Shown here piece by piece: positions 14,985-24,631 of a DNA stretch of 25,317 nucleotides (position 1 is the stretch's first letter; every line of letters begins with the position of its first letter). The DNA comes from CAZJAD01 sp964543855 (lineage in GTDB: Bacteria > Electryoneota > RPQS01 > DYHQ01). The notes under the pieces were generated by a model. The model worked only from the letters and a program-made list of their open reading frames with translations, made no database searches and was not told the DNA's origin. The stretch lies in contig CAZJAD010000022.1 of assembly GCA_964543855.1 (NCBI GenBank), positions 1 through 25,317 of the forward strand, read 5' to 3'. Position numbers and translations under genes: made by a program.

Positions 14985-15173
14985 ATGGGGTCGAAGGCGA
15001 AATCCAAGAAGCGGAAGAAGCCGAAGCCGCGCGTTCCGCTGCCACGGAAACCTCCGAAAGCGGAGCTTCCGGCCAAAGTCTATCGCCGACGCAAGAAGCA
15101 CCCTGCCAAGCAAGGGGATGTACCAGACGAGGAAGTGGATGATTCTGAACTTTCTGAGAACGATCGAGCGTGA
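14985..15173 (+). CDS. Small lysine/arginine-rich protein, hypothetical
   Basis: A 62-codon ORF starts two bases after the epimerase stop. The product is extremely basic through residue 45 (KAKSKKRKKPKPR, YRRRKKHPAK) and then acidic (DEEVDDSELSEND). It is not recognisable as any family. It fills the only otherwise empty stretch between the epimerase and the helicase (about 150 nt) in a densely packed operon, which supports it. No Shine-Dalgarno sequence precedes the ATG and the ORF overlaps the helicase gene by 35 nt, which argue against it. If real, a nucleic-acid-binding role is the obvious guess from charge alone. Confidence 0.4.
   Translation: MGSKAKSKKRKKPKPRVPLPRKPPKAELPAKVYRRRKKHPAKQGDVPDEEVDDSELSENDRA
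15129..15133 (+). promoter_or_regulatory. Ribosome binding site for the helicase start
   Basis: GAGGA lies 5 nt before ATG 15139. It makes 15139 a better start than ATG 15118 in the same frame, which has AAGGGG directly abutting it with no spacing. Confidence 0.55.
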
Positions 15174-16229
15174 CTCCGATTTCGCGGCATGCCGCATGCA
15201 CCTGGAGTCGTTTCCGCCGCAATCGGCGCGGTTTCGTGCGCTCGACCCACCACTTCCCGAGGTTTTCAGGAAAGGCCTGGCCGAACTCGACATTCGCGAG
15301 CTTTTCTCTCACCAAGCAGATGCCATCGACAAGATTCGAGAGGGCAAGAATGTCGTCGTGGTCACTCCAACGGCAAGCGGCAAGACGCTCTCGTATTTCC
15401 TGCCCGTCGCAGAAGAACTTCTTCAGGAGCCGGACAGTGCGGCACTTGTTCTCTTCCCGCTGAAAGCCCTCGAGCAGGATCAGAAGCTCAAGGCCGCCCA
15501 TTGGCAGAAGGTGCTGGATGGTCATCTGGACCTATCGGTGGAGATCTATGACGGAGACACGCCGGGACCGCTGCGCGCTCGTCTGAAGAAGAAGCCGCCA
15601 CGACTTCTCTTTTCGAATCCGGACATGCTGCATGCGGGATTCATGGCTTTCCACCAGGGTTGGGAGAAGTTTCTGAAGCGGCTTCGGTTCGTCGTGATTG
15701 ACGAATTGCACGCGTATCGGGGCATTTTCGGCTCGCATATCTTGCAGGTCTTTCGGCGGCTCTCGAGGTTGCTCGAATACTATGGTGTGCAGCCGCAATT
15801 CATTGCTCTTTCAGCGACGATTGCCAATCCTCTGGAGCTCGCGGAGAAGCTGACGGGACGACCGTTTGATCTCGTATCGGAATCCGGTGCGCCGATGGGG
15901 ACGCGGCACTTTCTTTTTCTCGATCCTCCGCATTCCGTTACGGGTGCGGCAGCCAGACTCTTCGTTGAGGGCATCGAGCACGGATTGAAAACGATTGTGT
16001 TCACACGCGCGCGTGTGACGACGGAGATAATTCACCGCACGATTCTCGATACGCGTCCCGATTTGGCGAAGTTCGTCAGTTCCTATCGGGCGGGATTCCT
16101 TCCGGAGGAGAGACGCGAGATCGAATCCAGGCTGGCGAGCGGCGAGTTGAAAGGCGTTGTGTCAACGAGCGCACTGGAGTTGGGGATTGACATCGGCGGT
16201 TTGGACCTGTGTATCCTTGCCGGTTATCC
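15139..16229 (+). CDS. MrfA/YprA-like DEAD/DEAH-box helicase, N-terminal part (3' end in gap)
   Basis: This is the first part of a superfamily 2 helicase. It begins with a short helical region, then FSHQADAIDKI, the Walker A segment TPTASGKT (Lys82), FPLKALEQDQ (motif Ia), the Walker B box DELH (Asp188), SATIANP (motif III), TIVFTRAR (motif IV) and STSALELGIDIGGLDL (motif V). These match the DUF1998/MZB helicases such as B. subtilis MrfA (YprA), a 3'-5' DNA helicase in mitomycin C repair. The sequence then enters the 100-N gap just at AGYP, where motif VI (QQ-GRAGR) should follow. The continuation is the next entry; the frames require the real gap to be 3n+2 bases long, so the 100 N is not the true length. 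Confidence 0.88.
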
Positions 16230-16329
16230 NNNNNNNNNNNNNNNNNNNNNNNNNNNNNNNNNNNNNNNNNNNNNNNNNNNNNNNNNNNNNNNNNNNNNNN
16301 NNNNNNNNNNNNNNNNNNNNNNNNNNNNN
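16230..16329. other. 100-N scaffold gap inside the helicase gene
   Basis: Exactly 100 N. The upstream frame ends two bases into a codon and the downstream frame resumes with two bases finishing a codon, so an intact gene needs a gap length of 3n+2; 100 is 3n+1. The hidden piece should contain helicase motif VI and the start of the accessory domain, perhaps 100 residues. Confidence 0.92.
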
Positions 16330-17902
16330 ATACTGAGCGCGTGAGGCCGGTCATTCAAGCTCTGGAGCGACAGGGACTTCTTGTGCGGAGTGCCAGCGGC
16401 AAGCAGTGGTTTCCCGGTGTGCCGCGCCCTCAGCAGGGCGTCAGCATTCGGCATGTCGGGAATACCTTTGATATTGTTGATCCGGATGAAACGAAGCCAA
16501 TCGGTGAGATTTCGGGCGCGGCAGTTTTTCGTGAGTGCCATGACGGCGCTATCTACCTCCATCGAGGTCGTCAGTATGAAGTGCAGAAGCTCGATTTGGA
16601 GAAGAAGCGTGTAGAAGTCTTGCCGATTTCCGCTGCGATTTATACGATGGTGCGATCGGACAAGCAGACCGAGATTCTGGGAGAAACAGCGCGAAAGAAG
16701 GAATTGTCTGCCGTTGTGCACTCGGGGATTGTGAAGGTTACGGAAACCTATCACAGCTACGAACGGCGCCGGTTGTACAGTCAGGAGCTGTTGTCCGTCG
16801 AGCCACTTGAACTGCCGCCTCAGAGCTATACGACGCAAGCTGTCTGGTTTGAGATTCCACCTGAGGTGCCGGTGCGGCTTGCCGCTGAGGAACGCCACTT
16901 CATGGGTGGGATTCACGCCATTGAGCATGCGGCGATTTCACTGGTTCCGCTTTTTGCACTATGTGACCGGAGCGATGTCGGCGGCATCTCGTACACGATG
17001 CATCCACAAGTAGGTAGCGGCGCCGTCTTCATCTACGACGGTTATCCCGGTGGCGCCGGAATTGCCAAGCGTGTCTATGAGGTTATTCTGGAGCTTCTCG
17101 AGCGGACGCGCAAGCTAATCTCCGAGTGTCCGTGCGAGGAAGGGTGTCCTTCTTGTATTCATTCGCCGAGATGCGGTGCAGGGAACAAACCGCTGGATAA
17201 GATGGCGGCGGTGATGGTGCTGGATGGTTTGCTCGCAACACCGGGCGAGGAGCAATGCGAGACTGCTCCAATCAAGAAAACATTGCGGCAAGAAAAGCAA
17301 GCGGCTTTCGTTCCGGGGAGAATTCCCTCCGATCGTCGCATTCTTGTCTTTGACCTTGAGACGCAGCATTCAGCTGAAGAGGTGGGAGGTTGGTCAGCGA
17401 TTCGCCAGATGCGCTTGGCATTGGGCGGTGTCTATGACAGCCGTGATGAGAAGATTCTTTTCTATGACGAAGCTCATGTCAGTGATCTCATCGCTCATCT
17501 GCGGGAAGGTGATCTCGTCGTCGGCTACAATCAGTTGCGTTTCGACTACGAGGTCTTGCGGGGCTACACCTTTGATCGTTTTGATGATTTGCCGTCGTTG
17601 GATATGCTGGTCGAGGTGGAAAGGCAGGCCGGCCTGCGACTCAAACTTGATACGCTCGCCAAGGCCACGCTTGGCGTGAAGAAGATGGCCGATGGATTGC
17701 AATCCATCGCGTGGTGGAAAGAGGGGCGACTCGACCTAATCGAAGAGTACTGTCGCAAGGACATTGAAATCACGCGTGATTTATTCTTATTTGCATTGGA
17801 GAAGGGGTATCTGGTTTACGAGCGAAAGGATTTCGGGGCTGTGCGCATTCCTCTGAGGTGGAACTTGGAGGAGATTATCCGCGCGGGACAGGTCAAGGTG
17901 AC

Positions 17903-17906
<4 letters not shown>
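16330..17906 (+). CDS. MrfA/YprA-like helicase, C-terminal part: Zn-binding domain fused to DEDD exonuclease (5' end in gap)
   Basis: This continues the helicase. First comes a winged-helix-like/accessory region with VSIRHVGNTFDIVD and HRGRQYEVQKLDLE, typical of MrfA-type proteins. The MZB/DUF1998 domain follows, with GGIHAIEHAAISLVP, the YPGGAGIAKRVYE segment and a CxCx3CxxC metal cluster (around 17125-17157). After a linker (about 17230-17330) a second domain begins: FDLET (17350-17364), GYNQLRFDYEVL, SLDMLVEVE and YCRKD near 17747-17761. These are the DxE, D and YxxxD motifs of an RNase H-like DEDD 3'-5' exonuclease, as in YprB/MrfB. In B. subtilis helicase and exonuclease are separate proteins in one operon; here they are one chain. 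Its stop overlaps the next gene by 4 bp. Confidence 0.85.
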
Positions 17907-19429
<1,523 letters not shown>

Positions 19430-19430
19430 T

Positions 19431-19934
19431 ATGGAAGACAATGCGGTTTATGTTCATTTCGGGCACCACGAGTACAAGGTGATTTTTGGGAAGAATGGAA
19501 TCACGGTTGATGGGATTCCCGTTCCGGTGGAGTTGCTCCCATCGGCGCACAGGGCTTTCGTGAAAGCTCGCATCCGAGATCAGGTTCTGGATTTTCCGAT
19601 CGACTTCACCGAGGAAGGAGCACGGTTCCTGTTTTCGGGGCATGAGTATGTTGTTCGGGTCGAAGATTCGCGGCAGCGTATGCTGCGCTCATTCGCGGCG
19701 ACCGGTGAAGTGCACCGAGCCGCTCTCAGTATCAAGGCTCCGATGCCGGGGCGAGTGGTCAAGATCGAGGCGAAAGTCGGGGAGCAGGTGACCCGCGGTC
19801 AGGGAGTCGTCGTTGTGGAAGCAATGAAGATGGAAAACGAAGTGCGAGCTCCCGGAGATGGCACTGTAAAGGACATCCGTGTCAAAGAGGAACAAACCGT
19901 GGAAAAAGGCGAGGTGCTCGTTGTCATCGAATAA
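19431..19934 (+). CDS. Biotin carboxyl carrier protein of the acyl-CoA carboxylase
   Basis: ATG 19431 is one base after the carboxylase stop, with AAGGA six nt upstream. The 167-residue product ends in a biotinyl/lipoyl-attachment domain (about residues 96-167) with the EAMKMEN biotinylation motif at Lys133 and the APMPGRVV strand. Its first 90 residues are beta-rich and resemble the BT (biotin carboxylase-carboxyltransferase bridging) region found between the two domains in propionyl-CoA carboxylase alpha subunits. So the pair of genes looks like a PCC alpha subunit cut into two. BirA from this same cluster should biotinylate it. It overlaps the mutase gene by 14 nt. Confidence 0.93.
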   Translation: MEDNAVYVHFGHHEYKVIFGKNGITVDGIPVPVELLPSAHRAFVKARIRDQVLDFPIDFTEEGARFLFSGHEYVVRVEDSRQRMLRSFAATGEVHRAALSIKAPMPGRVVKIEAKVGEQVTRGQGVVVVEAMKMENEVRAPGDGTVKDIRVKEEQTVEKGEVLVVIE

Positions 19935-21552
19935 GTCGGAGCGTCAAGCTTGGGAGAAGGCTGTCGAGAAAGCGCTTGCTCAAACGCCGGAGAGACGGAG
20001 CAGCTTTGTGACGCCTTCCGGTATTCCTGTGAAACGGCTCTACGAAAGCGCCGACGCACAGGGAACCTCGGATTATCCCGGTTTTTTCCCGTACACACGG
20101 GGCGTGCAGCCGACGATGTATCGCGGGCGTTTTTGGACGATGCGCCAGTATTCCGGGTTTGGCAGCGCCGACGAGTCGAACCGGCGGTATCACTACCTAC
20201 TCGAGCACGGACAAACGGGACTCTCGGTCGCCCTTGATCTTCCGACGCAAATTGGCTACGACAGTGATCATCCTGCAGCGTCCGGCGAGGTGGGTCGCGT
20301 GGGCGTCGCCGTCAGTTCGCTCCGAGATATGGAGGAACTCTTCCGCGGAATTCCTCTTGACAAGATAAGCACATCGATGACCATCAGTGCGACGGCGGCG
20401 ATTCTGATGGCTTTCTACATTGCTGTTGCTCGCAAAACCGCTTGCCGGGAGAAAGAGCTTGCCGGTACCGTTCAGAACGATATTCTCAAAGAATATGTCG
20501 CTCGAGGGACTTACATCTTTCCACCGCGGCCTTCGATGCGTCTGGTCACAGACATTATCGCTTACTGCAAGGACGCGCTTCCCAAGTGGAACAGTATTTC
20601 CATTTCGGGCTACCACATCCGCGAGGCAGGTGCCACGGCTGTCCAAGAATTGGCCTTCACTTTCGGCAATGCTCTGGCGTATGTGGACGCCATGCTTGAG
20701 CGAGGGTTTGAGATAGACGAGTTCGCGCCGCGTCTCTCATTTTTCTGGGATTGCCACAACTGTTTTTTTGAAGAAGTTGCCAAATTCAGAGCCGCCCGTC
20801 GGATTTGGGCTCGGTTGATGAAGCAGCAGTATGGAGCGAAGAATCCTCGCTCGCAGATGCTGCGCTTTCACACGCAGACGGCAGGCTGTTCCTTGACAGC
20901 GCAACAACCTGAGAACAACACCGTACGCGTCGCTCTGCAGGCTCTCGCGGCTGTCCTTGGAGGAACACAGAGTCTGCACACGAATGCTCGTGACGAGGCT
21001 CTTGGATTGCCAACCGCCGAGTCTGCCCGCCTGGCGCTTCGAACGCAGCAGATTATCGCGTATGAATCCGGCGCTGCCGACACGATTGATCCTATGGCGG
21101 GCTCGCATTTCGTCGAGGCTCTGACCAGTGAAATCGAAAAGCGCGTCGACGCGTACCTCGAGGAGATTAAGAAACGAGGCGGGGCTGTCGCGGCTGTCGA
21201 GGCGCACTACTTCCAGGAAGAAATTGCCCGTGAAGCCTACCAGTATCAGAAAGAAATCGAGTCAAACGAACGGATCGTCGTCGGTGTCAACCGCTTCGGC
21301 GAGAAAGAGGATGAAGAGCCGGAGATTCTCAAAGTTGACCCTGCGATTGAGGAAAAACAGCGCCAGAGCCTGCGGGAATTGCGAGCGACGCGAGACAAGG
21401 TGAAAGTGGAGAGTGTTCTGCGACGGCTTAAGCGGGAAGCTCAGGGCAACGAGAATCTATTGCCAGTCCTGATCGACTGCGCGCTTTCTGAAGCGACCTT
21501 GGGCGAGATTTCCGACACACTGAGGGGAGTCTGGGGCGAATACAAAGAGTAG
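19921..21552 (+). CDS. mcmA1: Methylmalonyl-CoA mutase, catalytic (large/alpha) subunit
   Basis: This enzyme rearranges methylmalonyl-CoA to succinyl-CoA using adenosylcobalamin. The 543-residue product has TRGVQPTMYRGRFWTMRQYSGF, LSVALDLPTQIGYDSDHP, TISATAAILMAFY, NDILKEYVARGTYIFPP and SISGYHIREAGAT. Tyr77, Arg195 and His232 align with Y89, R207 and H244 of the Propionibacterium enzyme, with constant spacing, which indicates methylmalonyl- rather than isobutyryl-CoA specificity. The protein ends after the TIM-barrel domain; the B12-binding domain (DxHxxG) is absent and must be a separate small subunit not encoded here. TTG 19921 is preferred (GAGG six nt upstream, usual N-terminal length); GTG 19879 would add 14 residues. 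Confidence 0.92.
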   Translation: MSSNKSERQAWEKAVEKALAQTPERRSSFVTPSGIPVKRLYESADAQGTSDYPGFFPYTRGVQPTMYRGRFWTMRQYSGFGSADESNRRYHYLLEHGQTGLSVALDLPTQIGYDSDHPAASGEVGRVGVAVSSLRDMEELFRGIPLDKISTSMTISATAAILMAFYIAVARKTACREKELAGTVQNDILKEYVARGTYIFPPRPSMRLVTDIIAYCKDALPKWNSISISGYHIREAGATAVQELAFTFGNALAYVDAMLERGFEIDEFAPRLSFFWDCHNCFFEEVAKFRAARRIWARLMKQQYGAKNPRSQMLRFHTQTAGCSLTAQQPENNTVRVALQALAAVLGGTQSLHTNARDEALGLPTAESARLALRTQQIIAYESGAADTIDPMAGSHFVEALTSEIEKRVDAYLEEIKKRGGAVAAVEAHYFQEEIAREAYQYQKEIESNERIVVGVNRFGEKEDEEPEILKVDPAIEEKQRQSLRELRATRDKVKVESVLRRLKREAQGNENLLPVLIDCALSEATLGEISDTLRGVWGEYKE

Positions 21553-21554
21553 CC

Positions 21555-22358
21555 GTGTCCTGGGATAACGCAGAATATGAGCGCGTCCTTGGGACGCGGC
21601 GTTTTGGGCGCGAAGTCGTTTTCCTTGAGGAAGTCGACTCGACCAATCGCTGGCTCCTTGAAAACGAAGGACGCTTTTATCTCGCCGGGGCGACCGTTGT
21701 TGCCAATCATCAGACGGTGGGTCGTGGAAGACGCGGGCGTCGCTGGCAAGATGTCGCCGGTAAATCTCTTCTCTTTTCCGTACTACTGAGGCCGGACAAG
21801 GATAGTGCGCCGCTGGGTTTCCTGCCGCTGATTTCAGGCGTTGCCGTGGCAGAATCAATCTGCCGGTTGTGCGCGTGTTCTGCAGAGCGATTGCGGCTCA
21901 AATGGCCCAACGACATCTTGGTTGATGGTTGCAAGGTGGGTGGCATTCTGGCTGAAAGCGTTTCCATGGGCGAGAGAGTCTGCGTTGTTGTCGGCATCGG
22001 TATAAATTTGACACAGACAGAAGAAGAACTGCCGCGCGACACGCGGCAGGCGATTTCTTCACTTCATCTGCTTTCGCTCCAGCCTTCTTCCCGGGAATCG
22101 CTCTTGGCGAAGATCCTCGAAGAACTGGAGGGACTCTATGATTTGTTTCGAGAGAGCCGGGTTGACGAGATGAAGCGGCGGTGGTCGTCTTTTGCGCAGT
22201 CTCGGGGCACTGCTGTTGCCGTGGAGACGGATTCAGGCGTTGCCCGTGGCTCCTACGAGGGAATTGGCGATCAGGGACAACTCATACTGAGAGATCAGAG
22301 TAGTGTGACTCGCGAGCTATACAGCGGCGAGATTCTTTCGGAAGCCCGCAATGGATAA
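21555..22358 (+). CDS. birA: BirA-type biotin--[carboxylase carrier protein] ligase, monofunctional
   Basis: This protein activates biotin with ATP and attaches it to the carrier Lys. The 267-residue product starts at GTG 21555, two bases after the mutase stop, and begins directly with the catalytic domain: EEVDSTNRWL, TVGRGRRGRRW (the biotin/adenylate loop, G56-R62), RLKWPNDILVDG (Lys116) and KVGGILAE (Lys127), then GIGINL. A small C-terminal SH3-like domain (about 215-267) is also visible. No N-terminal winged-helix repressor domain is present, so it is an enzyme only, not the bio-operon repressor. It sits beside its substrate, the biotin carrier gene, and overlaps coaX by 8 nt. Confidence 0.93.
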   Translation: MSWDNAEYERVLGTRRFGREVVFLEEVDSTNRWLLENEGRFYLAGATVVANHQTVGRGRRGRRWQDVAGKSLLFSVLLRPDKDSAPLGFLPLISGVAVAESICRLCACSAERLRLKWPNDILVDGCKVGGILAESVSMGERVCVVVGIGINLTQTEEELPRDTRQAISSLHLLSLQPSSRESLLAKILEELEGLYDLFRESRVDEMKRRWSSFAQSRGTAVAVETDSGVARGSYEGIGDQGQLILRDQSSVTRELYSGEILSEARNG

Positions 22359-23142
22359 AGACAGCACTCTTCTGGCCATTGATGTGGGAAACACTCATAC
22401 GGTTTTGGGTGTTTTCCGCGGAACGCAGCTCGTGGACAGTTGGCGGATGGCCATGCGTATTGCGCGAACGGCCGACGAGGTGTGGGTCTTGACAGAGCGG
22501 TTTCTGGCGTTGGCGAGTATCGAGAGCCGTCAGATCACGGGGATGGCCATTTCGTCCGTCGTTCCAGACATGACCACGGTCTATGCGCAGATTTCGCATC
22601 GGCGACTCGGCCTGGAGCCGCTTATTGTGTCGGCAAAGACAGTTCCCTGGGTGAAGATTCATTACAAGAATCCGGGACAGGTTGGGGCCGACCGGCTCTG
22701 CAACGCCGTTGCGGCTTTCGAGAAGTATGGTGGTCCCTTGATCATTATTGACTTTGGAACAGCGACGACCTTCGATGTCGTGGCAGAGAATGGAGACTAC
22801 CTCGGCGGTATCATTGCTCCGGGACTTGAGACTGCCATAGCGAGCTTGCATCATCAGGCGGCGAAGCTGCCCAAGGTCGATCTCGTGTTCCCGGAAGCGC
22901 TCATTGGCATCACAACCGAGAGAAGTATCCAGTCCGGCGTTCTGTTCGGAGCAGTGGAAATGGTGGAAGGACTTGTGAGGCGGATTCGCGAGGAGATGAG
23001 CGGACACATCAATGTCGTCGCGACGGGAGGGCTGGCTTCCCATGTGCTTTCTCGCTCCAGCCTGGAAGTGAAGATCGAACCGGACCTTGTTCTCGTAGGA
23101 ATTCGAATCATCTACAATCGCTGGCAGAAATCGTCCACATGA
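22351..23142 (+). CDS. coaX: CoaX, type III pantothenate kinase
   Basis: It phosphorylates pantothenate in the first step of coenzyme A synthesis. The 263-residue product is full length and has the ASKHA-fold phosphate-1 motif LLAIDVGNTHT (Asp11), SVVPDMT, the GADRLCN motif (pantothenate site), IIIDFGTATTFDVV (phosphate-2) and the VVATGGLASH adenosine motif, all typical of CoaX. Type III kinases need a monovalent cation and are insensitive to feedback by CoA. birA-coaX adjacency, sometimes as a gene fusion, is common. The start is ATG 22351, overlapping birA by 8 nt, and the stop overlaps the amidase start by 4 bp. CoA supply fits the acyl-CoA chemistry of the preceding genes. Confidence 0.94.
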   Translation: MDKDSTLLAIDVGNTHTVLGVFRGTQLVDSWRMAMRIARTADEVWVLTERFLALASIESRQITGMAISSVVPDMTTVYAQISHRRLGLEPLIVSAKTVPWVKIHYKNPGQVGADRLCNAVAAFEKYGGPLIIIDFGTATTFDVVAENGDYLGGIIAPGLETAIASLHHQAAKLPKVDLVFPEALIGITTERSIQSGVLFGAVEMVEGLVRRIREEMSGHINVVATGGLASHVLSRSSLEVKIEPDLVLVGIRIIYNRWQKSST

Positions 23143-24626
23143 GGTGCCGGACATTTCAACTGGGGGTCGTTCTCATCGGTTTTGTGCTTCCGTTCGTCGT
23201 AATGGGTGCGCAGATCGATCTCGTCTATCCTCGGCTGGACGATGGTGATTCGATTTATGTCTATTTGGACACGGTTCGTACCAGTTTTCTGTTTGGCAAC
23301 ATATCTCCCGCGAGCGCCAGGTTGGAGATTAACGGCCGGGAAGTCGAAACGACCTCCAAGGGAGCCTTTTTGGCCTATGTTCCGCTGGACACCGTTCCGG
23401 GAACAAAATCGTTTCGATTGACTCTTATAGAGGAGGGGAGGGTGACGGCGGTCGCGGCTCTTTCGTACCGCTTCCTTTGCGAAATGGAGAAGCCGGCGCT
23501 GGACACCATTGCGAGAGGCGCTCTGGTCTTTCCGCTGGCTCTGCGGGTTACGGCTGAACACGCCGTGACTCGGACGGCACCCGATGGCACTTACGACCTC
23601 TTTCCTCCGCTTGGAACAAACCTCGTTGCCAGCGGGTTTAAGGGGAAGTTTTTCAGAGTCGATCTGGGGGGTGGAGGAGTGACTTACATCGAGGACCGGT
23701 TTGTCGCCATTGACAGCAGCACGGCGCTGGACCCTTCGATTGTGGGGGACATTATCGTTGTTTCGTCGCCGGAAGAGAGCCGGGTGACGATACCGGTGAG
23801 CGCACGGCGTGCGTTTCGGGCGCAGCTCTCGATGGATTTGCGTGTGCTGACAGTCTCCTTCTACAACAGTGCTTCCAAGATCAACAAGATAACCTCGGCG
23901 CCCTGGGAAGGCGGGCTGGACCTTGTGCGGTGGCGACGTGGCGGAGGCAACCGGGTAGATTTGGACATCCGGTGCAGAGAGCCACTGGAGCACGGCTATA
24001 GCGTGCGGTATTTGCCCGATGCCTCGGTGGCGGAAGTTTTCATCCGGCACAGCCCGAGTGGACGGCGAGGTTCGTTGCGTGGAAAGACGATTGTTGTGGA
24101 CCCGGGGCACGGAGGAGAGGCTGACGGGTCCATCGGGCCTTTGCGCACCTTGGAGAAGGATGCGGTGCTCGCTCTGGGGAAGTTGCTGAAAGATGAACTG
24201 GAGCGACGCGGCGCGCGAGCTCTCCTTACGCGGGAGAGTGATGTGACGGTGAGCATCTACGACCGCGTAGATTTCGCCCGAGAGCAGGAGGCTGATTTCC
24301 TCATCAGCGTGCATGCCAACGCGCTTCACGACGGAGACAATCCATTTCTCCGACACGGCAGCGGCACCTATTACTATCATCCTGGCAGTTATCGTGCGGC
24401 CGAGACGGTTCACCGACGCCTGCTCCAAGCGACTAAGCTCCGCGATGATGGCATCTTCTACGACGATCTGGCTCTCGTGCGGCCGACCGAAATTCCGGCG
24501 GTGTTGGTCGAAGTAGCTTATATGATGTACCCCGAAGAAGAGGAGCTCTTGCGAGATTCCAAGTTCCTCAAGCGAGTGGCCAGAGGTTTGGCGAAAGGAC
24601 TACAGGATTATTTCCGGATGAGGTAG
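23139..24626 (+). CDS. Secreted N-acetylmuramoyl-L-alanine amidase (Amidase_3)
   Basis: The 495-residue protein has a signal peptide (residues 1-22 or so, ending near VVMGA), then three beta-rich regions of about 290 residues. These are an Ig-like stretch (TSFLFGNISPASARLEINGREV), an SH3-like stretch around residues 145-190, and an AMIN-like stretch at about 230-305. The zinc amidase domain (about 315-490) carries ligands His324 in DPGHGG, Glu339 in LEKD and His392 in SVHANAL, plus the catalytic Glu458 in LVEVAYMMY. It cleaves the amide bond between MurNAc and L-Ala in peptidoglycan, acting in the periplasm, usually at division. Start ATG 23139 is in an ATGA overlap with coaX. Identity of the N-terminal modules is uncertain. 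Confidence 0.9.
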   Translation: MRCRTFQLGVVLIGFVLPFVVMGAQIDLVYPRLDDGDSIYVYLDTVRTSFLFGNISPASARLEINGREVETTSKGAFLAYVPLDTVPGTKSFRLTLIEEGRVTAVAALSYRFLCEMEKPALDTIARGALVFPLALRVTAEHAVTRTAPDGTYDLFPPLGTNLVASGFKGKFFRVDLGGGGVTYIEDRFVAIDSSTALDPSIVGDIIVVSSPEESRVTIPVSARRAFRAQLSMDLRVLTVSFYNSASKINKITSAPWEGGLDLVRWRRGGGNRVDLDIRCREPLEHGYSVRYLPDASVAEVFIRHSPSGRRGSLRGKTIVVDPGHGGEADGSIGPLRTLEKDAVLALGKLLKDELERRGARALLTRESDVTVSIYDRVDFAREQEADFLISVHANALHDGDNPFLRHGSGTYYYHPGSYRAAETVHRRLLQATKLRDDGIFYDDLALVRPTEIPAVLVEVAYMMYPEEEELLRDSKFLKRVARGLAKGLQDYFRMR

Positions 24627-24631
24627 GCGTT

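Noticed and set aside
19879..19920. GTG 19879 as mutase start
   Set aside because: Possible, with AAGGA upstream, but it needs a 56-nt overlap with the biotin carrier gene and adds residues beyond the usual N-terminus; TTG 19921 fits better.
23112..24428. 438-codon open frame on the - strand opposite the amidase gene
   Set aside because: Antisense to a gene with complete catalytic motifs; product composition (Arg/His/Gln/Pro-rich) is typical of a reverse shadow.
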